A DNA stretch of 64,000 nt from Muricea muricata (taxonomy: Eukaryota; Cnidaria; Anthozoa; Malacalcyonacea; Plexauridae), in contig OY979718.1 of NCBI GenBank assembly GCA_963855995.1, forward strand, positions 38,749,059 to 38,813,058, read 5' to 3'. Below are positions 44,001 through 56,541 of this stretch, one piece after another. The position numbers were made by a program, and so were the translations under genes. The notes beneath the pieces were generated by a model, which had not been told where the DNA came from, did no database searches, and saw only the letters and a list, made by a program, of their open reading frames with translations. The number at the start of each line of letters is the position of its first letter. Positions within the stretch are counted from its first letter, which is position 1.

Positions 44001-46006
44001 TCCGAGATCCGATCCCGTTAGTAATGTAAATTATATTGATTGTTTACATGGTCCCACTTCCATCCCGCCTGGGCAAGATCCAGCCATCAGTTGCCAGGAT
44101 CTCGTCTAAACGGGACGAAACACTCAATCCCGGCCAGGTGGGATGAATTTTGACTTCTCAGCACACGTAAATTGCACTTTGTGGCAAAAACACATGACGT
44201 CGAGCACTTAAATGTCTTCATCAAGGCAATGTTTTCATCCATGTAAACACGCCATCCTGCCTACTTAGGCAAGTTTCCTGTCTTAAGAGAGATAAAAACG
44301 TTTTGTCCCGGCTAGGCGGGATCATATAAACAGGTCCTAAGCCCTATCTCCTCAAAAAAGTGTGTGTGTATGTGTGTGTGGTGGGGGCTCTGTAGTTCCA
44401 GATTACATTCATGATTATGACATATTAATTCAGCATTTCCAGATGGATGCTGAATGTTTCACAAGACATAAACAAACAAGTGTTTAAATATCAAAATATA
44501 TAGCAAAGTACAGTTTCTGTATTAATATTAAGCTATACAATATAGTGTACAAACAAGTTTGTTAAATATGCTGCTATTTGCAATTGGTAATAAAAAAATT
44601 GAAGAACATGGTCGAAACTATTAGAATAAATTTATGTAGGAAGTAGGATATACTGTAGAAAGCACAACAGCCATCAGGGTACATCTTGTTTGGACGAAAA
44701 GGAGGCAAATGCAGCATTGCTTTATTTAGAGCCTCTAGATCTATTTCAGTCTGGAAATGGACTTTTCAGACATTAAATGATTTCACTGTCCCTTTTATTC
44801 CTAATATACTTTTGAGTGGGGGACATGATACTGTAACAAGACCACAAAACGTCAACAACACTGAGCTATACTAATATCCCTGGAGGAATATATTCTAGAT
44901 TTACAGTAGTATATTTAGTTGCTTGGGAGTATTTTCATCAGAGGAAATTTGCAATGAAAATATTCAAATAAACAAATTTGCTTGAAATTCACATTGGTTG
45001 CAACTTGCAACTTCCAGTGCAACTTGCTCGGAGCAGTTAGCACATGAAGATTGCAAAATTGACAGCAATGTTGCAATTTTTTTTGGGGGGGGGGAGACAG
45101 AACACCTGTTTTGACTGTAAAGTTTTTACAAGATGAGTATACTTTATGTAGTGTGTTGCAGCATACTTTATCCAAAATGTCAAATTTTGTTTAACACCCA
45201 CATTAAAATAACACTCACATTTATATGGGCCCAAATGCCAGGTCAAAAGGGCAACCGGGTTTGGCTAAAAGTATAATACAATAGATAGGGGTTTTTAAAA
45301 AAAATGGGGCAAACACTGAATTTACTTGCTGAACCACAGATCCGTTCTTTGGCAGAAAATAGAAAAGGCTCAGGCTGGGAGGCTATTAGGCTGCAGACCA
45401 ATTTTTAGCAAAATCACTATGTGCCTATAGCAACAGCAGACTGCACAACATACTCACATGAAAGCCTAGACGTCTGCCATAGAAACACTCTTTTTCCATT
45501 TCGTGCAAGTGACTGTCAGTCATTTCCTGTGCATCATAACAAGTCTCAGGTGGAAACAGATCATTGCCAACGCTCCATTCCAACAAAAGCTTTGCAAACT
45601 CCAAAAACTTAAACAAGCCCTTAGACAATTCTAAATAGCTTGCAATTTCTTTATAATAATGATCCGAACGGAAGAGTAGGCCATCTCTGTCTTTTTGAAA
45701 ATCTTGCCCCAAGGCATAGAGCCTTCTGAAACATAACTCTACTACCCTAACAATAGTCCTGTATCCGTTCCCTTTAGTATTAGAATCGTAATCAAATAAC
45801 GGTGAAACGGCAGCAACTTCGAGAAGCAATTTTAAGGTTTTTGCCGTAATTTCCAGTAAATCTTCGAAACATTGCGAGAATTCCTTGCATCTTCTGCCAT
45901 CAGCTAGTTTCAAGTAATATTGTCTATTTTCTGCCAATACGTCTGTCAGCGAACTGAACAACCCGGGCAGGTATTCGTAGTCTGATTCGATATAGTACGA
46001 GCCCAT
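38051..46006 (-). CDS. LIPE: Hormone-sensitive lipase, seven exons, 698 residues
   Basis: Exons in order (minus): 46006-45458, 43810-43574, 42065-41886, 41040-40924, 40347-40161, 39350-38758, 38284-38051. All have GT donors and AG acceptors, and the total of 2097 nt is in frame. The N-terminal HSL module covers exons 1-3 ([48 protein letters not shown]). The catalytic alpha/beta-hydrolase part has the oxyanion motif HGGGF (348-352), GDSAG with Ser 422 across the exon 5/6 joint, Asp 626 in MDPLLDD and His 656 in LPHGF, so the triad is complete. Ser/Cys-rich residues ~480-590 fill the place of the regulatory loop that carries kinase sites in vertebrates. The enzyme hydrolyses di-acylglycerols, cholesteryl esters and retinyl esters at lipid droplets. 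Length fits the family (~700-775). Introns hold several repeats. It is the best-supported gene in the window. Confidence 0.93.
38416..38492. mobile_element. Small foldback element in lipase intron 6
   Basis: Arms AAGGACAAAAGACAGTAGTC...GCCATCTTG and CAAGATGGAGGATAGTTGGT...GTCCTT are inverse copies around a 10-bp loop. Ends resemble the AGGACAATGGCAC terminus of the TTAA element at 32712, so it may be a minimal derivative of that family. No duplication is seen. Confidence 0.45.
39850..40080. repeat. Intronic GTTGCAACTTG-rich repeat (lipase intron 5)
   Basis: Phrases CTTGTTGACGTTG, CAAGTTGTCAAG, GTTGCAACTTTTTGACAAGT and CACAAGCTGCAACAACAAAT recur in both orientations, forming a block of short inverted repeats in the intron downstream of exon 5. 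Similar blocks of GTTGCAAC repeats are common in cnidarian non-coding DNA. No coding potential. Confidence 0.5.
43955..44337. mobile_element. MITE in lipase intron 1, ~383 bp
   Basis: The left end GGTCTGTTTACATGATCTCA and the inverse right end GGACCTGTTTATATGATCCC continue into CTAGACGAGACGGG / CTAGCCGGGAC. The interior holds repeated GGGATCG/CCCGGC phrases with TGTTTACATG. The target duplication is not certain; end sequence and A+T-rich flanks suggest a Harbinger- or hAT-like source. Confidence 0.6.
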
Positions 46007-46405
46007 ATTATGTCGATCTCTTCAAGTACCTCCAATTACTATTTTAATACAGTTTTAGATCTTGGCATTTTCAATAGTGGTGGCAATTCAGAAAATATCA
46101 ATTTGTGACAGCGACCATTGCGACAACTCACAACCTCCCGCCGGTAAAACCGCATTTTTTTTCAGTCCAAAGTTCATAAGTAAAGCAGCTCTTGTCCATC
46201 ATCATGCTACTGCTCTATTTACAAGATATGCATTCGAATTTTATACGTACTGTATAGAAAATTTGAAGTGCAAAAGCCAATGAAAATCATGTTCGATCAC
46301 GCCATATTAAACGTCACTTTGTTTATGTTTTCTCTAGTTAATGACGTCATTAAAAGACTTATGTTGAGGGTCAAGGTCACACAGAAAGAAAGAGCCTGGG
46401 TACGA
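46007..46405. promoter_or_regulatory. Upstream region of the lipase gene up to the hAT boundary
   Basis: About 400 bp between the lipase ATG and the target duplication of the hAT element at 46406. No TATA box can be assigned with confidence. The region must include the core promoter if transcription starts within it; otherwise the hAT element lies in the 5' untranslated region. The open frame 46062-46283 has no similarity I recognise. Confidence 0.35.
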
Positions 46406-46413
46406 GGTTGACC

Positions 46414-49400
46414 CACTGAGCTTTACTAATATATCTGGAGGAGCGGCTCGGCATGAAAAAGTGTCGCGAAAAACATGGCGGATTTTGGCCTTTGCTGACG
46501 CCCATAGATATAGGAGACCTAGATTGCTGACTGTGGTAGAATTCATAAGGCATGCGCGTGGCAACTATGAGCATTCAAAATGGCGGCTCAACCGGGCAAA
46601 AATCATAGAGTGGTATAGGGGAAAACCATGTTTTTTGCATTTTACGTCGTCCTACAGCTTCCGATCCCGTCATAACACATTATTTTGGAAAGAGCTAACT
46701 GATGCGAAGGTTTTGAATGTATATTTGTACAATTTAAGTTCATTAAAGTCGAAATAATCGATCGCGAAACGTTTTCTGAAGATCATAGCATTTGGTCGGT
46801 TGAGCTGTTCGAGACAATTTGTTGCAGAAAATAAAGGTTTGGGTTCTTTGGGTACTTTTTTTCTTAAGGATCTAGGTTGGAATATAAAACAGGGAATAAT
46901 ATTGTGAAGTTTCAACCTATTTTGCTTGATTTATCTGGTCTACTACTCTGCTGGTTTGAAAACTCTGATGCTTTGTTTACTATGACCTTGCTGCTGCAGA
47001 TGTGTCACGGAATCTCAAGTCCATATGGCCTAGACTGTGAAAAGTGATGAAACAATCAGGTTTTTATTGAGAGCTAATGCCAGAAAAAGTTTTCAATGGA
47101 TTAATTTGAAGTAACTAACTAATTTGTGTATAGTATAGCTATGCATTAAATTGTTAAAGTATCTTAGTTCCCTCCCCAAGACACCTGATTGATTTTTTAC
47201 AGTCCAGGCCATATTGATTAGTCAGTCATTGCCAAAAAGAATAAAGCTATTCAGCTTTCGCCTCTGGGATGGATTTCCTTTGCCAAAACAAAGTTTGAGT
47301 AAAACCTCTGACAAGACAATATCAATGTGTTCATGGTCTTAACAAGGTGGAAAGGATAATCAAAAATAGATGGGATGGCATCTTTTTCAGATTGGTCTAT
47401 TACTTGCTCTCCTGTAATATTAATAAAGTTGTCAGGTATAAAGTGTTTCTCATGCATGCCAGACTGAATATTTAGTTGACATCCAGTCTGCCCATTTCAT
47501 TGCTGTTATTCAATTTGTTACATGCTGGGATTGGTTATGAGAAGTTAAAATAGTGCAAACTTAAGGGAAAGATGTATTATTGGTTCACTAATGTGAACAA
47601 AAGTCTTTGACAGAATTGTTGCATGATGTTCAAAACAAGATCTTATTTGGTCTAACATTCTTTGCATAATTAAAACTGTAAATAGTTTTATATTATGGTA
47701 TTATATGTAGCCAACAAACTCAAAACTACATTTTGTTGTCATTACAGTATTTACAAAACAAGTTGTTTTTATGCTATTGAAAGCTTTGTTATTTTATTGT
47801 CTTAAAGTATACTTTTTATATGATTTATTGTCTTAAACTATTCTTTTTATATGAAGGATATATGGTGCACAAATGTACAGTATTATATAGACTTAATACT
47901 TATGGAAGGACCTGGCAGTTATACCATGGATAGTAGGTATATGAACAATATTTTATTATTCATAGGTATATGCTGGACAATATTCAGGCATGCTTATACA
48001 TGGGTAGTTAAAAAGCAATAGATATTTTATTATCCACAATATATACTGGAAAATATTCAGATATTTTTGGCATGCATTGCCACAGCAGAAATTTCAGATG
48101 AAAATACTGTATTTTGGTCGAAAAAAACGATGAAAGAACTAAATAAACAGTACTAGATCTTAGAATAACTAGATATATATCTCGTTACGTTGGAAAATCT
48201 CGTAAAAGACCGAAGAAATTCATAGGAAATGAAACCAGGCCGACAGGTTCGCACGCTTTTGATCTTTACCCACCTTTGCCCAGTTGTAAAAATGTAAAAT
48301 ATAAATTGCAAAATGTACTAATTATAACAAACATACATTCAAAACCTTCGCATCGGTTAGCTCTTTCCAAAATAATGAGTCGGAACGGGATCGGAAGCTG
48401 TAGGACGACGTAAAATGCAAAAAACATGGTTTTTCCCTATACCGCTCTATGATTTTTGCCCGGTTGAGCCGCCATTTTGAATTTTAAAAAATTGCCACGC
48501 CTGCTGCGCCGAGTCAGCAATCTAGGTCTCCTATATCTATGCTGACGCCATATGGTTCCTCAGCCTACAGGTATTTACCACTGACCAACTGCGATCCCGA
48601 GCTTTTAAAAAGACCTTCGCCCCCCTGTTTTTTGCAAAAAACTTTTATGGCTTGGTTGTTTTCGGGGAAAAAATCAAAGATAAAATAGGCTTTTTTTCGC
48701 TCGTGGACGCAAGGATTTGTAAAAATAATGTGGAAATGTTTCTTCTAGCAGGTAAGAATCTCGAAACTTTCAATTTTATATCGTTTTACTGGCTAAAGTT
48801 TGCATTTTGATTCCTGAAGTTTACAGAAGTGCGTAAAAATTTTTTGTCAAACGCTGATGCAAAGTCTGTTTATTTCTTGGGTATATCGGTATAAACATTT
48901 CTGTCTTCAGCATCAGGCACTGACTTGTACTTTAATAGAGCTGTTTTTGATATTATTTGTATAGACAACAAGTTTTCCTTGATGAATGCTTGTGGTCATG
49001 TATCCATGATTTAATGTTTGCCCATTTGCAGTTTGATACTGAAGTTAATTATATCACTTGACAGTGTGGAACAATCTCTCTGTGCCTGATAAAAACATCT
49101 ATGCCTCTGTGACCTCTGTTTGCATAGTAATTGTAGATTGAAGTGTAGATAAACAGGCAATTATTGTTTTTGAAATGCAATGTAGTGTCAGTGGTGCATA
49201 AGATAACATTTTGGTTCATGCCTCTAAACCCCATAAAATTTACATTTTACTGTTTTTTTTTCCTTTTTTTGAGTAATGTGTTTGGTAAGATGCATTACGA
49301 ACCTCATTTCATATTTTACTGTCCAACAGCTGATAATTATTCATCATGGGGAGTGCTGCACACTCAGTGGTTTTAATTATTGCCTTGCATGTTTCTATTA

Positions 49401-51224
49401 TCAATTAAACACAAACAAGGTGGTAAATTTGTTTCTCATTTTATTTCAGATTTTAATGAAATGTACCAAGAACTAGAGCAAAACACTCCCGCCCTAACTT
49501 ATTATGTGTTCTACCATGTACTGTCAACATGGATATATGCCATATTATGTGTAATATTTTGTGCAGCACAACTGTTTTCTTCAAATGTTGCACTAACAAT
49601 CTATTATCAATACCACATCAAAATTGAGAAGAGATCAGAAGTAAAAGCCCATTTGGACAACACAATGATAGTTATGTCATAGCCATAATAGTATACAATG
49701 TAGTTTTAGGAATTATTGTAATTTCAGAAAACATCTGCACAACCAATGCAGAGATGGGAGATTCATGTCATCCTCTCAACCATCAGATGATTTAGCATTT
49801 TTACTATAGTATCAGCATAATATAGCTAAATGTGGAGTTGGTGTTTTTCTTCAATGACTCATTGTTAGTTTAATAATTACTAAACCTTGAATTTTTCACT
49901 TTGAATATGAACTTTAATATAACTAAGAAGTGTATCACTGTGGATTAGTTTTGTAGGAAACAAGAATACATTATTTAATAAGTTGTTAACAAAATTCAAA
50001 ATCAGTAGAAATCATAAGGAGAAAAGGAGGGGGAATGCACAAGATGGATAATGGAGAGATGAGAGCTTCATCCTTTCCACCCAATTGAGGATTTAGATTA
50101 GGCATCTTAATACTGTACTTTTATTGTCAGCAGTCAATCCCCTCACTCCATATCATACATATTACAGGTAGTACTCATTTCTTGTGTGGAGTATTTATCT
50201 CTGTGGAATGTTGGTAGTGAAATATTATACCTTAGTTAATTCAAATAGTTTAAACAAATAATACATCTTCAGCTGTATTGTTGTGGAATGGTTTTGAGGT
50301 AAACAAGTATAATAGTCAGATTATATACTGGTTATTCAAGAAAACACAAGCTTAAACATAGGGGGCAAACATAGTAAGCTTAAACATAGTAAACTAAGCA
50401 AGCATACTTGAACTATATGCTTGAACGTTGTGAGTAAAATTATATGCAATACTATTTGCAAAAAAGACTATAGGAGACACAAAAACGTGTATGTAAATTG
50501 CAAAATATTTGTAAAATGCAAGACTTTCAGTTCTACTATCTACAGTAAACTATAAACATTCAAGACAGTTAAAAAACAAAAAGCCTTGATGTATACAACG
50601 TTCACATGAAAACAAGATGCCGATGAATGTAAGCAATTTCAAAAACATTAAAGCATGATTGTAAAAACCAGGTATACAAACATAACCATATAACAAATGT
50701 TGATGTACAACAAAGCGGACTTAAAAGACAAAAATACTCGTTGCTAAAAATACGTTATACTCAACAATTTTAGCTGGAAATATTTTGCTTTTTGCTCGTG
50801 AATGAGAACTGCAAATTTTTCGGTTTTATACCAATCCAATTGTCCCTTGAAATATTGTTTTTACCAATGTATTTCGAGGTTTTTTGTCCTTTCCTGTCCG
50901 CGATAACTTGTAAAACTTGCGCATAAGTTTTTCAAAAGTTGGTGAAGCGTCCAGCAAACGTGAAAAAAGCTTTTAAAACCCCCAAAATTTACAGCGAAAA
51001 CTAAAAGACAAAAAAAATTTTGAAAAAAAAACAAAAGGGGGGTGTGAAAGATGAGCCTGCTTTACGATTGAGCCCAGTCAGTGGCAAATACCTTTAGGCT
51101 GAGGAACCATATGGCGTGGATCTGGCGTCAGCAGAGGCCGAAATCCGCCATGTTTTTGGCGACACTCCGATTACTGAAGCAAGTATAGGAGCCGCTCCTC
51201 CAGATATATTAGTAAAGCTCAGTG
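46414..51224. mobile_element. hAT-type element with GGTTGACC target duplication, interrupted by a second hAT element
   Basis: Ends CACTGAGCTTTACTAATATA at 46414 and inverse at 51224, flanked by GGTTGACC at 46406-46413 and 51225-51232. The inverted arms continue past the terminal ~90 bp (AGGAGCGGCTC, AAAACATGGCGGATTT.GGCC) and, on the far side of the 46503-48541 insertion, through ATATGGTTCCTCAGCCTA. The interior (48700-51020) has no recognisable transposase; small open frames (49380-49682, for example) are not called. It is probably a non-autonomous hAT with ~200-bp TIRs. Confidence 0.85.
46503..48541. mobile_element. Non-autonomous hAT element, 2039 bp, relative of 30637-37612
   Basis: Same ends as the 7-kb element (CATAGATATAGGAGACCTAG) and the shared AAATGGCGGCTCAACCGGGC phrase. 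Inverted arms run about 46503-46722 and 48340-48541 and pair over ~200 bp (GAAGGTTTTGAATG...CATTCAAAACCTTC at their inner limit). A perfect CTGACGCC duplication lies at 46495-46502 and 48542-48549. The centre is AT-rich with no ORF of note. It is inserted in the TIR of the 46414-51224 element, which is therefore older. Confidence 0.92.
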
Positions 51225-51255
51225 GGTTGACCGGAGGCGATTCAATCTCGTACCA

Positions 51256-51440
51256 CTGAGCTTTATTACATCTGGAGAAAGCACGCGCCGCCATCTTTGA
51301 AGCCATTTTAATGGCGGCGATTTGCAAAATTGGTTCCCGGCTACAGGTAGCTACCACTGACCCAAGATGCGATGCTATACGTCCGACAAAGCTCTTCGCC
51401 CCCCTGGTTTTGAACAAAAAATTGTTTACGAGATAGCGAG
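51256..51440. mobile_element. Solitary end of the CACTGAGCTTTA hAT family
   Basis: CACTGAGCTTTATTACATCTGG at about 51262 is a divergent copy of the terminus just described. It is followed by CGCCGCCATCTTTGAAGCC and by a phrase shared with the left arm of the neighbour (CTACCACTGACC...GCGATGC, AAAGCTCTTCGCCCCCCTGG; compare 48576-48625). No matching right end was found before 56,000, so it is a truncated copy lying head to tail with the first element. Confidence 0.65.
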
Positions 51441-54400
51441 AAAAAGGAAATAATCTTAAGATATTTTGATTTCTTTCAATATATTTTTATACTACATTTG
51501 CTTAACGGTGAAAAAAGGTGTTTGCCTTACTTGTCGGAGCAAGAATCTGCTATAAATGCAGGGGAATTCCTCTTTCAGGTATGTTTCACACAACATATAC
51601 TTTGTATTTTGCGTACGATATTACAGACTCGGCAACACGCTTCGACGTTTGTCTTGTTTGATAATAAAGTGTTTTTAGATCACACAAACCGTTAGATCTT
51701 ATATACAAACGGTTAAAGGTTATTGACATAGTTTTTCTTCTTCTGAGCATTGTATTTTTATTGCTAGCTTCGTTTTGTTTTGCTGAAGAGTGAAGGCTGT
51801 TGCATTACTTGCATATGTTCGCCTAACTTTCCAGGACTCAGCAGCATCTTTATGCAACTCTTTTCGGCTGCTTATGTAGAAAGTAGATACTACCAGAATA
51901 TTTAAACAAAGTACACACTCGCTTTGTTTTAGGTTTGTACCTGCAAGTATATGTGCAAATCCAATACCTAAGAAAAAAGTCAGCTACAGAGAAGGGAAAA
52001 TATCCAGGACATGGCATATAAGAGGTTTTGTTTTCCAAATGCACCAAGGTAACTCACACTTTATATGAACAATCAGAAGAAATTTAGAAGTGACAGGGTC
52101 CAGAAAACTGCATGTTTTCATTGTCAAGTTTTGTATTAGCCATTGATGCCTTTTAAAGATACAATAGTTGATTGCATGTGCACAGAAAATTAGACATTTC
52201 AAGACCAAATACAGGGGGCCAATATTGAATGGGGTCACTCTCTAAAAATAAAATTGTGTAATTATAATTGTAAATATCATTGACTTATCAATATTTAAGA
52301 GAGTCCTTGATAGTTCCATCCTTATAGAATAAACGCATTTGCTTTTCTTTGTGTATCCTTGTGTTGTAAAGGCAAAAATGTACTACAATATACTAATATA
52401 CTTGTTAATGTTTTCTTATTTTGTAGGACCTATCTACTGTAAGAACCTCACCTCAACATGGCATAAAGCATACATATGTAAAACAACAGAGACAGAAATT
52501 TTATCATGTCATATCTATGACATGATGAATGTTTTAATAAAATGTCAAATTCTATATTGTACAGTAGTCACTACTATTCTTAAAGTTACATTGTTAATGT
52601 TATGCTAGTAATGATACATGTAAAAAGCCAAATTAAAAAAGTTCAAAATTAGTCCTGCATTAATGCTGTCTCCAATTTTCTTCATAAATGCTATCTTCAA
52701 GACACATTTTGCATGTATTTTTTGCATTCCCCTAGAATACAAAAGGTAAGAGTCTGTACAAACCAGGTGTCAAATTTACAGTGTTCACTAGAAACAAAAA
52801 CATAACATTGACAAGAAAGGATGTGAGATGATACACATTGGCATCACCTAGGGGATGGTAGTTGGACATAGGATTCATTGAAATCAGTAGAAAATTGCAT
52901 TAGGAAAATGATGACTTTGACTCCCCTTCCTTAAAAAGGCATAGGACCCACAAATCAAGGTGAGATGTGTTTTTTTGCAGACATATGTGTCAATTTGTGC
53001 CAGAGTAGAAAAGATATGCACTTCTATATCTAAACTTCTATGTATTTTACTGTCTCATTGCATACAGGGTGGTTAGCTTTACAAGCTGTGTGTCAATGTA
53101 CCTGAATAAAAGAACTAATTTGGCAGAAATATGAGATTTTTAGAGGGTCCTGAAAAGGGTAAACTGGGAGCTGGGAATTGCATATATTTTTGATGGGAAA
53201 ATAAAAGTCCATGCACTGGGACTTCCCATAAACACTGGACACCGGGATTAGTAGCCCTTCAGGACCCTGTTTTTATTATTCAAAGATATAAAATATACCA
53301 GAAGGCAATTTCAACTTTCTACATCCAACTGATCCAAGTTATACATAACATAAATCTGTACATTCAATGTTAGACTGTAGAGTATATTCAGGCGTCAAGC
53401 TTACAAATTTGATATAGAACAACATTGAACATGAAAATTGAAAAAATAAACTTAAAAGAAAGAAACTCTAACTTTCAAATACCTGTTATTAAAATACAAA
53501 ACTTCAAATAGTTCAGGCTGGTGTTCCTCATCAAAAATCTTGCAATTGTCGACATTTTCAAGACTTTATTAATTTTCCGTTCCTGTCCAAGGCCAAGTAT
53601 ACGATGAATAACTTGTACATCTTTGAATAAATCGTAAAAGTCCCAAAAAATTCATCAAAATCACTCTCATTACTCCGCCTGCCGTAGGCGAGGCGGAGTT
53701 TTAAATTCGCCCCGTTTCTGTTTTTTTTTTTTTTATTTTTTTTCGGTGTCAGAAGTCGGTGCAGCGCTCATGGGTGATACCGCTGGCACAAACCGCGTGA
53801 GCCGACCTAAACACGGCGTTTAAACTCAATTTCTAGCGAAATGTGTCAACAAAACACGCATTTAAACGTGCATGCTAGAACATCTAAACCGCAAGAAGGT
53901 TTTACGTGCAAAGATTCTCATGCAAAATGCTTTAAAACGACAAATTCCAGCGATGTGTCGCGGTGAAGTTTTGAGAGCGTGTTTCCGTCATTTTTTGGTT
54001 TATTCCTACTTTTAAGGAAATTTAGAAATTTCTACACAAGAATCAAACGCAAATTCTACTGAAATATCTACATACAAAACACTTTTTTTAACATGTAATA
54101 GTTAACAAAAAGGGACAGGAAGGTTCTTTATCAAAACATTGCTCCAGAAATGTTTTAAAACGGCAAATTCTGATAGACTCCATCATTCCATTATTAAGGA
54201 ATGAGTCTAGGAAATGTGTTCCTAATTCTAAACACGTTGTGTTTGCTTTCCTTGGTTTTCTATTTCTACCTATGTTGAGATGCTAATATTTCCATATGAT
54301 GTCATAACGTTACGTTACATATACGGGCATGTTACATATACGGGCATGTTACATATACGGGCATGTTACATATACGGGCTACATTGCGTAATCCAATTTA

Positions 54401-56195
54401 CACAGCCACAAATTGCGTGTTGAGTTACATTATGTCGACGTGTTGACTAATCTATCGTGAAATTTACACATGCCTGAAATTATGTTGAACTCTGTTGTAA
54501 AGCGCATTTTTAAAATTGAGTTATAATACATTTTCTCGAGTTCTGCGCAAACATATATTATTGTACTTATATCTTTATATCCTATGATACAATACGGCAA
54601 TTAAGGAATTTTATCTTCTCAATTCGTCTGAGATATTATAACATTGTCAGCTAATGAAGCATTTAACCATGGCATTTATTCGGCGCGACTCACTGTCTTA
54701 TGAATCAAAATACATGCGTTTATATATTGTTTCTGGCGTAATGTTAACTTTTCCATTTCACTGATGCGGTCAAAGCTGAATGTCGTTAAACAAACTGTTG
54801 TATATCTAGTAACGCAAGCTGAGAGTTCACAGAACTTGTGCGTCATGATAATATTTTTAAATCTATGCGTGCGTGTGTGCATTTCTATATACCAAGTGGC
54901 AGGAATGTGGGATGGATTCTCGCAATATTCAAGAATAATCTATGACTATACGAACATTCATGACTGTATAGTCATGGATGCTCGTATAGTAATAGATTAT
55001 TCGATCGAAGCTTCGTAAAACAAACCTCAGCGTCGCGCTTTCCAAGCTGAAACGCTATACATGTTAACGTTATCAACAGCAACATAGGTACCAAAATAGA
55101 CACGAATTGCTGAGCTCCATAAATTACTGAGCACGCGAAGACGTGGGTTGGTTGAGGGGATTCTCAGGTGCTCGACCAGCTTCTGTCCTCACAATAAATC
55201 AACAGAACACAATTTACTGTCACGATTATTTTTTTAATTTGTGTTATAAAACTACAACATCGAATGAGATAAAGATATATTACTGGGTGGGCATGCCGCA
55301 TTAAAAAAATTATTCTTACACTATTATGGAAAAATCTCGAAAGTTGCAACAGAATTGTGTGCTGTTATATTTAAAATAAAAATCAAAAAACAATATAAAA
55401 ATACAATTTACGTCACATTGTTAGTCACGCAAAATATTTTTGTAGGAGGCGCTGTATATGCTAATAACCCTAACGTCCGCGCTTACGTAATAATATAGAC
55501 AAGCCCAGGGCGCGGTAAACGAAGTGCTTTACTGCGCCCCGATAAACCAATTTCTGCGTGATCAAAGACTTATAACGTCACGCAAACGATTATATAGTAT
55601 AAATAAAACTGAACTTGTCCTAAAAATTAAAATCTTACTGCTATTTGGACATGCTACGTTGAAAAAGTTACAAATCTCCGAATAACATATATTGGATGCT
55701 CGAATAACATTGGATGTTAACATTGCGTGCTGGTAATGGAATATATTTGATTTGGCATTTATTTATGAAAGAATCTTTAGCTGAGTCTGCACTTTGACGA
55801 TTATTTCAAGAGAAAATATATAACAATTATTAAAGGTAAGCCATACGTTTCAGTCATTGCATTGAATATAGTTTAATAAATATTTATTGCTGCAGTATAA
55901 ATAATTATTAAGTTCCATGTAGGTTTTCCCTCCTATTCCCTCGCGGGTAATCAAAAGTGGTGTACATAATTTTTTTCGAAATTGAAAAGTACAGGAATAA
56001 GGAATAAGAAGCATAAGCTCTTGTAGTTGGTATGTATGGTACGATGTGTAAAAAATATTCCTCCGTGGAAATCGTACTGATTTTATGAGCAAAATATTTG
56101 TTGCGATGTTTGTTTGCATAAATTAACACACAGATTGACGTTTGGAATAATTTGTTTCTTAAAACTGAAACATGCTGTCCAGGTTCCACAGTAAT
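51441..56195. other. Long non-coding stretch with scattered simple repeats
   Basis: No gene can be supported over 4.7 kb. Visible items are a poly-T run (53721-53740) next to a CTCCGCCTGCCGTAGGCGAG hairpin (~53676-53700), a 17-bp tandem array (54314-54380) and a CG-containing inverted phrase (GGGCGCGGTAAACGAAG ... CTTTACTGCGCCCC, ~55508-55542). The open frames at 51984-52238, 52339-52608 and 55850-56189 are low in complexity and have no domain I recognise. Confidence 0.5.
54314..54380. repeat. Four tandem copies of GTTACATATACGGGCAT
   Basis: Four 17-bp units in a row, three identical and the last ending GGGCTA. Recent expansion is implied by the identity of the units. No associated feature. 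Confidence 0.9.
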
Positions 56196-56440
56196 TCCTA
56201 CTTCGATCGTTTCACTTTGTATACTGTTCCAGCCTCCGTTAGCAGCAGCTTACGTTTTTGTCCCAACACTTTGACTGCATTTATTTTCTTGTTCGCTGGC
56301 AATAGATGCACTTTGTCGCCAGCTTGGTAAAGTATGCCATTGTCCAGTTAACAACCATCAGTTTCTCTTGCCCATAATGCTCCATATAGAGAGTGTAGGT
56401 CTAAGATGGCGTGAGGTCGCCATTGAGCTATAATAATAGA
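56196..56440 (-). pseudogene. Short open fragment with coding-like composition, unidentified
   Basis: On the minus strand from about 56437, preceded by a TATTATTATAG stretch that could be a splice acceptor: HAILDLHSLYGALWARETDG, one stop, then LDNGILYQAGDKVHLLPANK, KINAVKVLGQKRKLLLTEAG, TVYKVKRSK and a stop at about 56196. The GDKVHLLP...K segment looks like a small beta-barrel or chromatin-type (SH3-like) fold, as found at the C-terminus of some retroelement integrases, but I cannot name it. Uncertain. Confidence 0.3.
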
Positions 56441-56541
56441 TCTGGAAGGATAACTTCAGTGCTTTGAAACTGTGATTGGCTGAAGCCGGCGCGCTGGAAA
56501 ATCAACATTCAAAAAGACTGAGGAGAGGTCGGATTTGGTTT

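Noticed and set aside
49380..49682. 100-codon frame with a hydrophobic segment inside the hAT element
   Set aside because: No family recognised; AT-rich composition produces hydrophobic frames by chance, and no splice context supports it.
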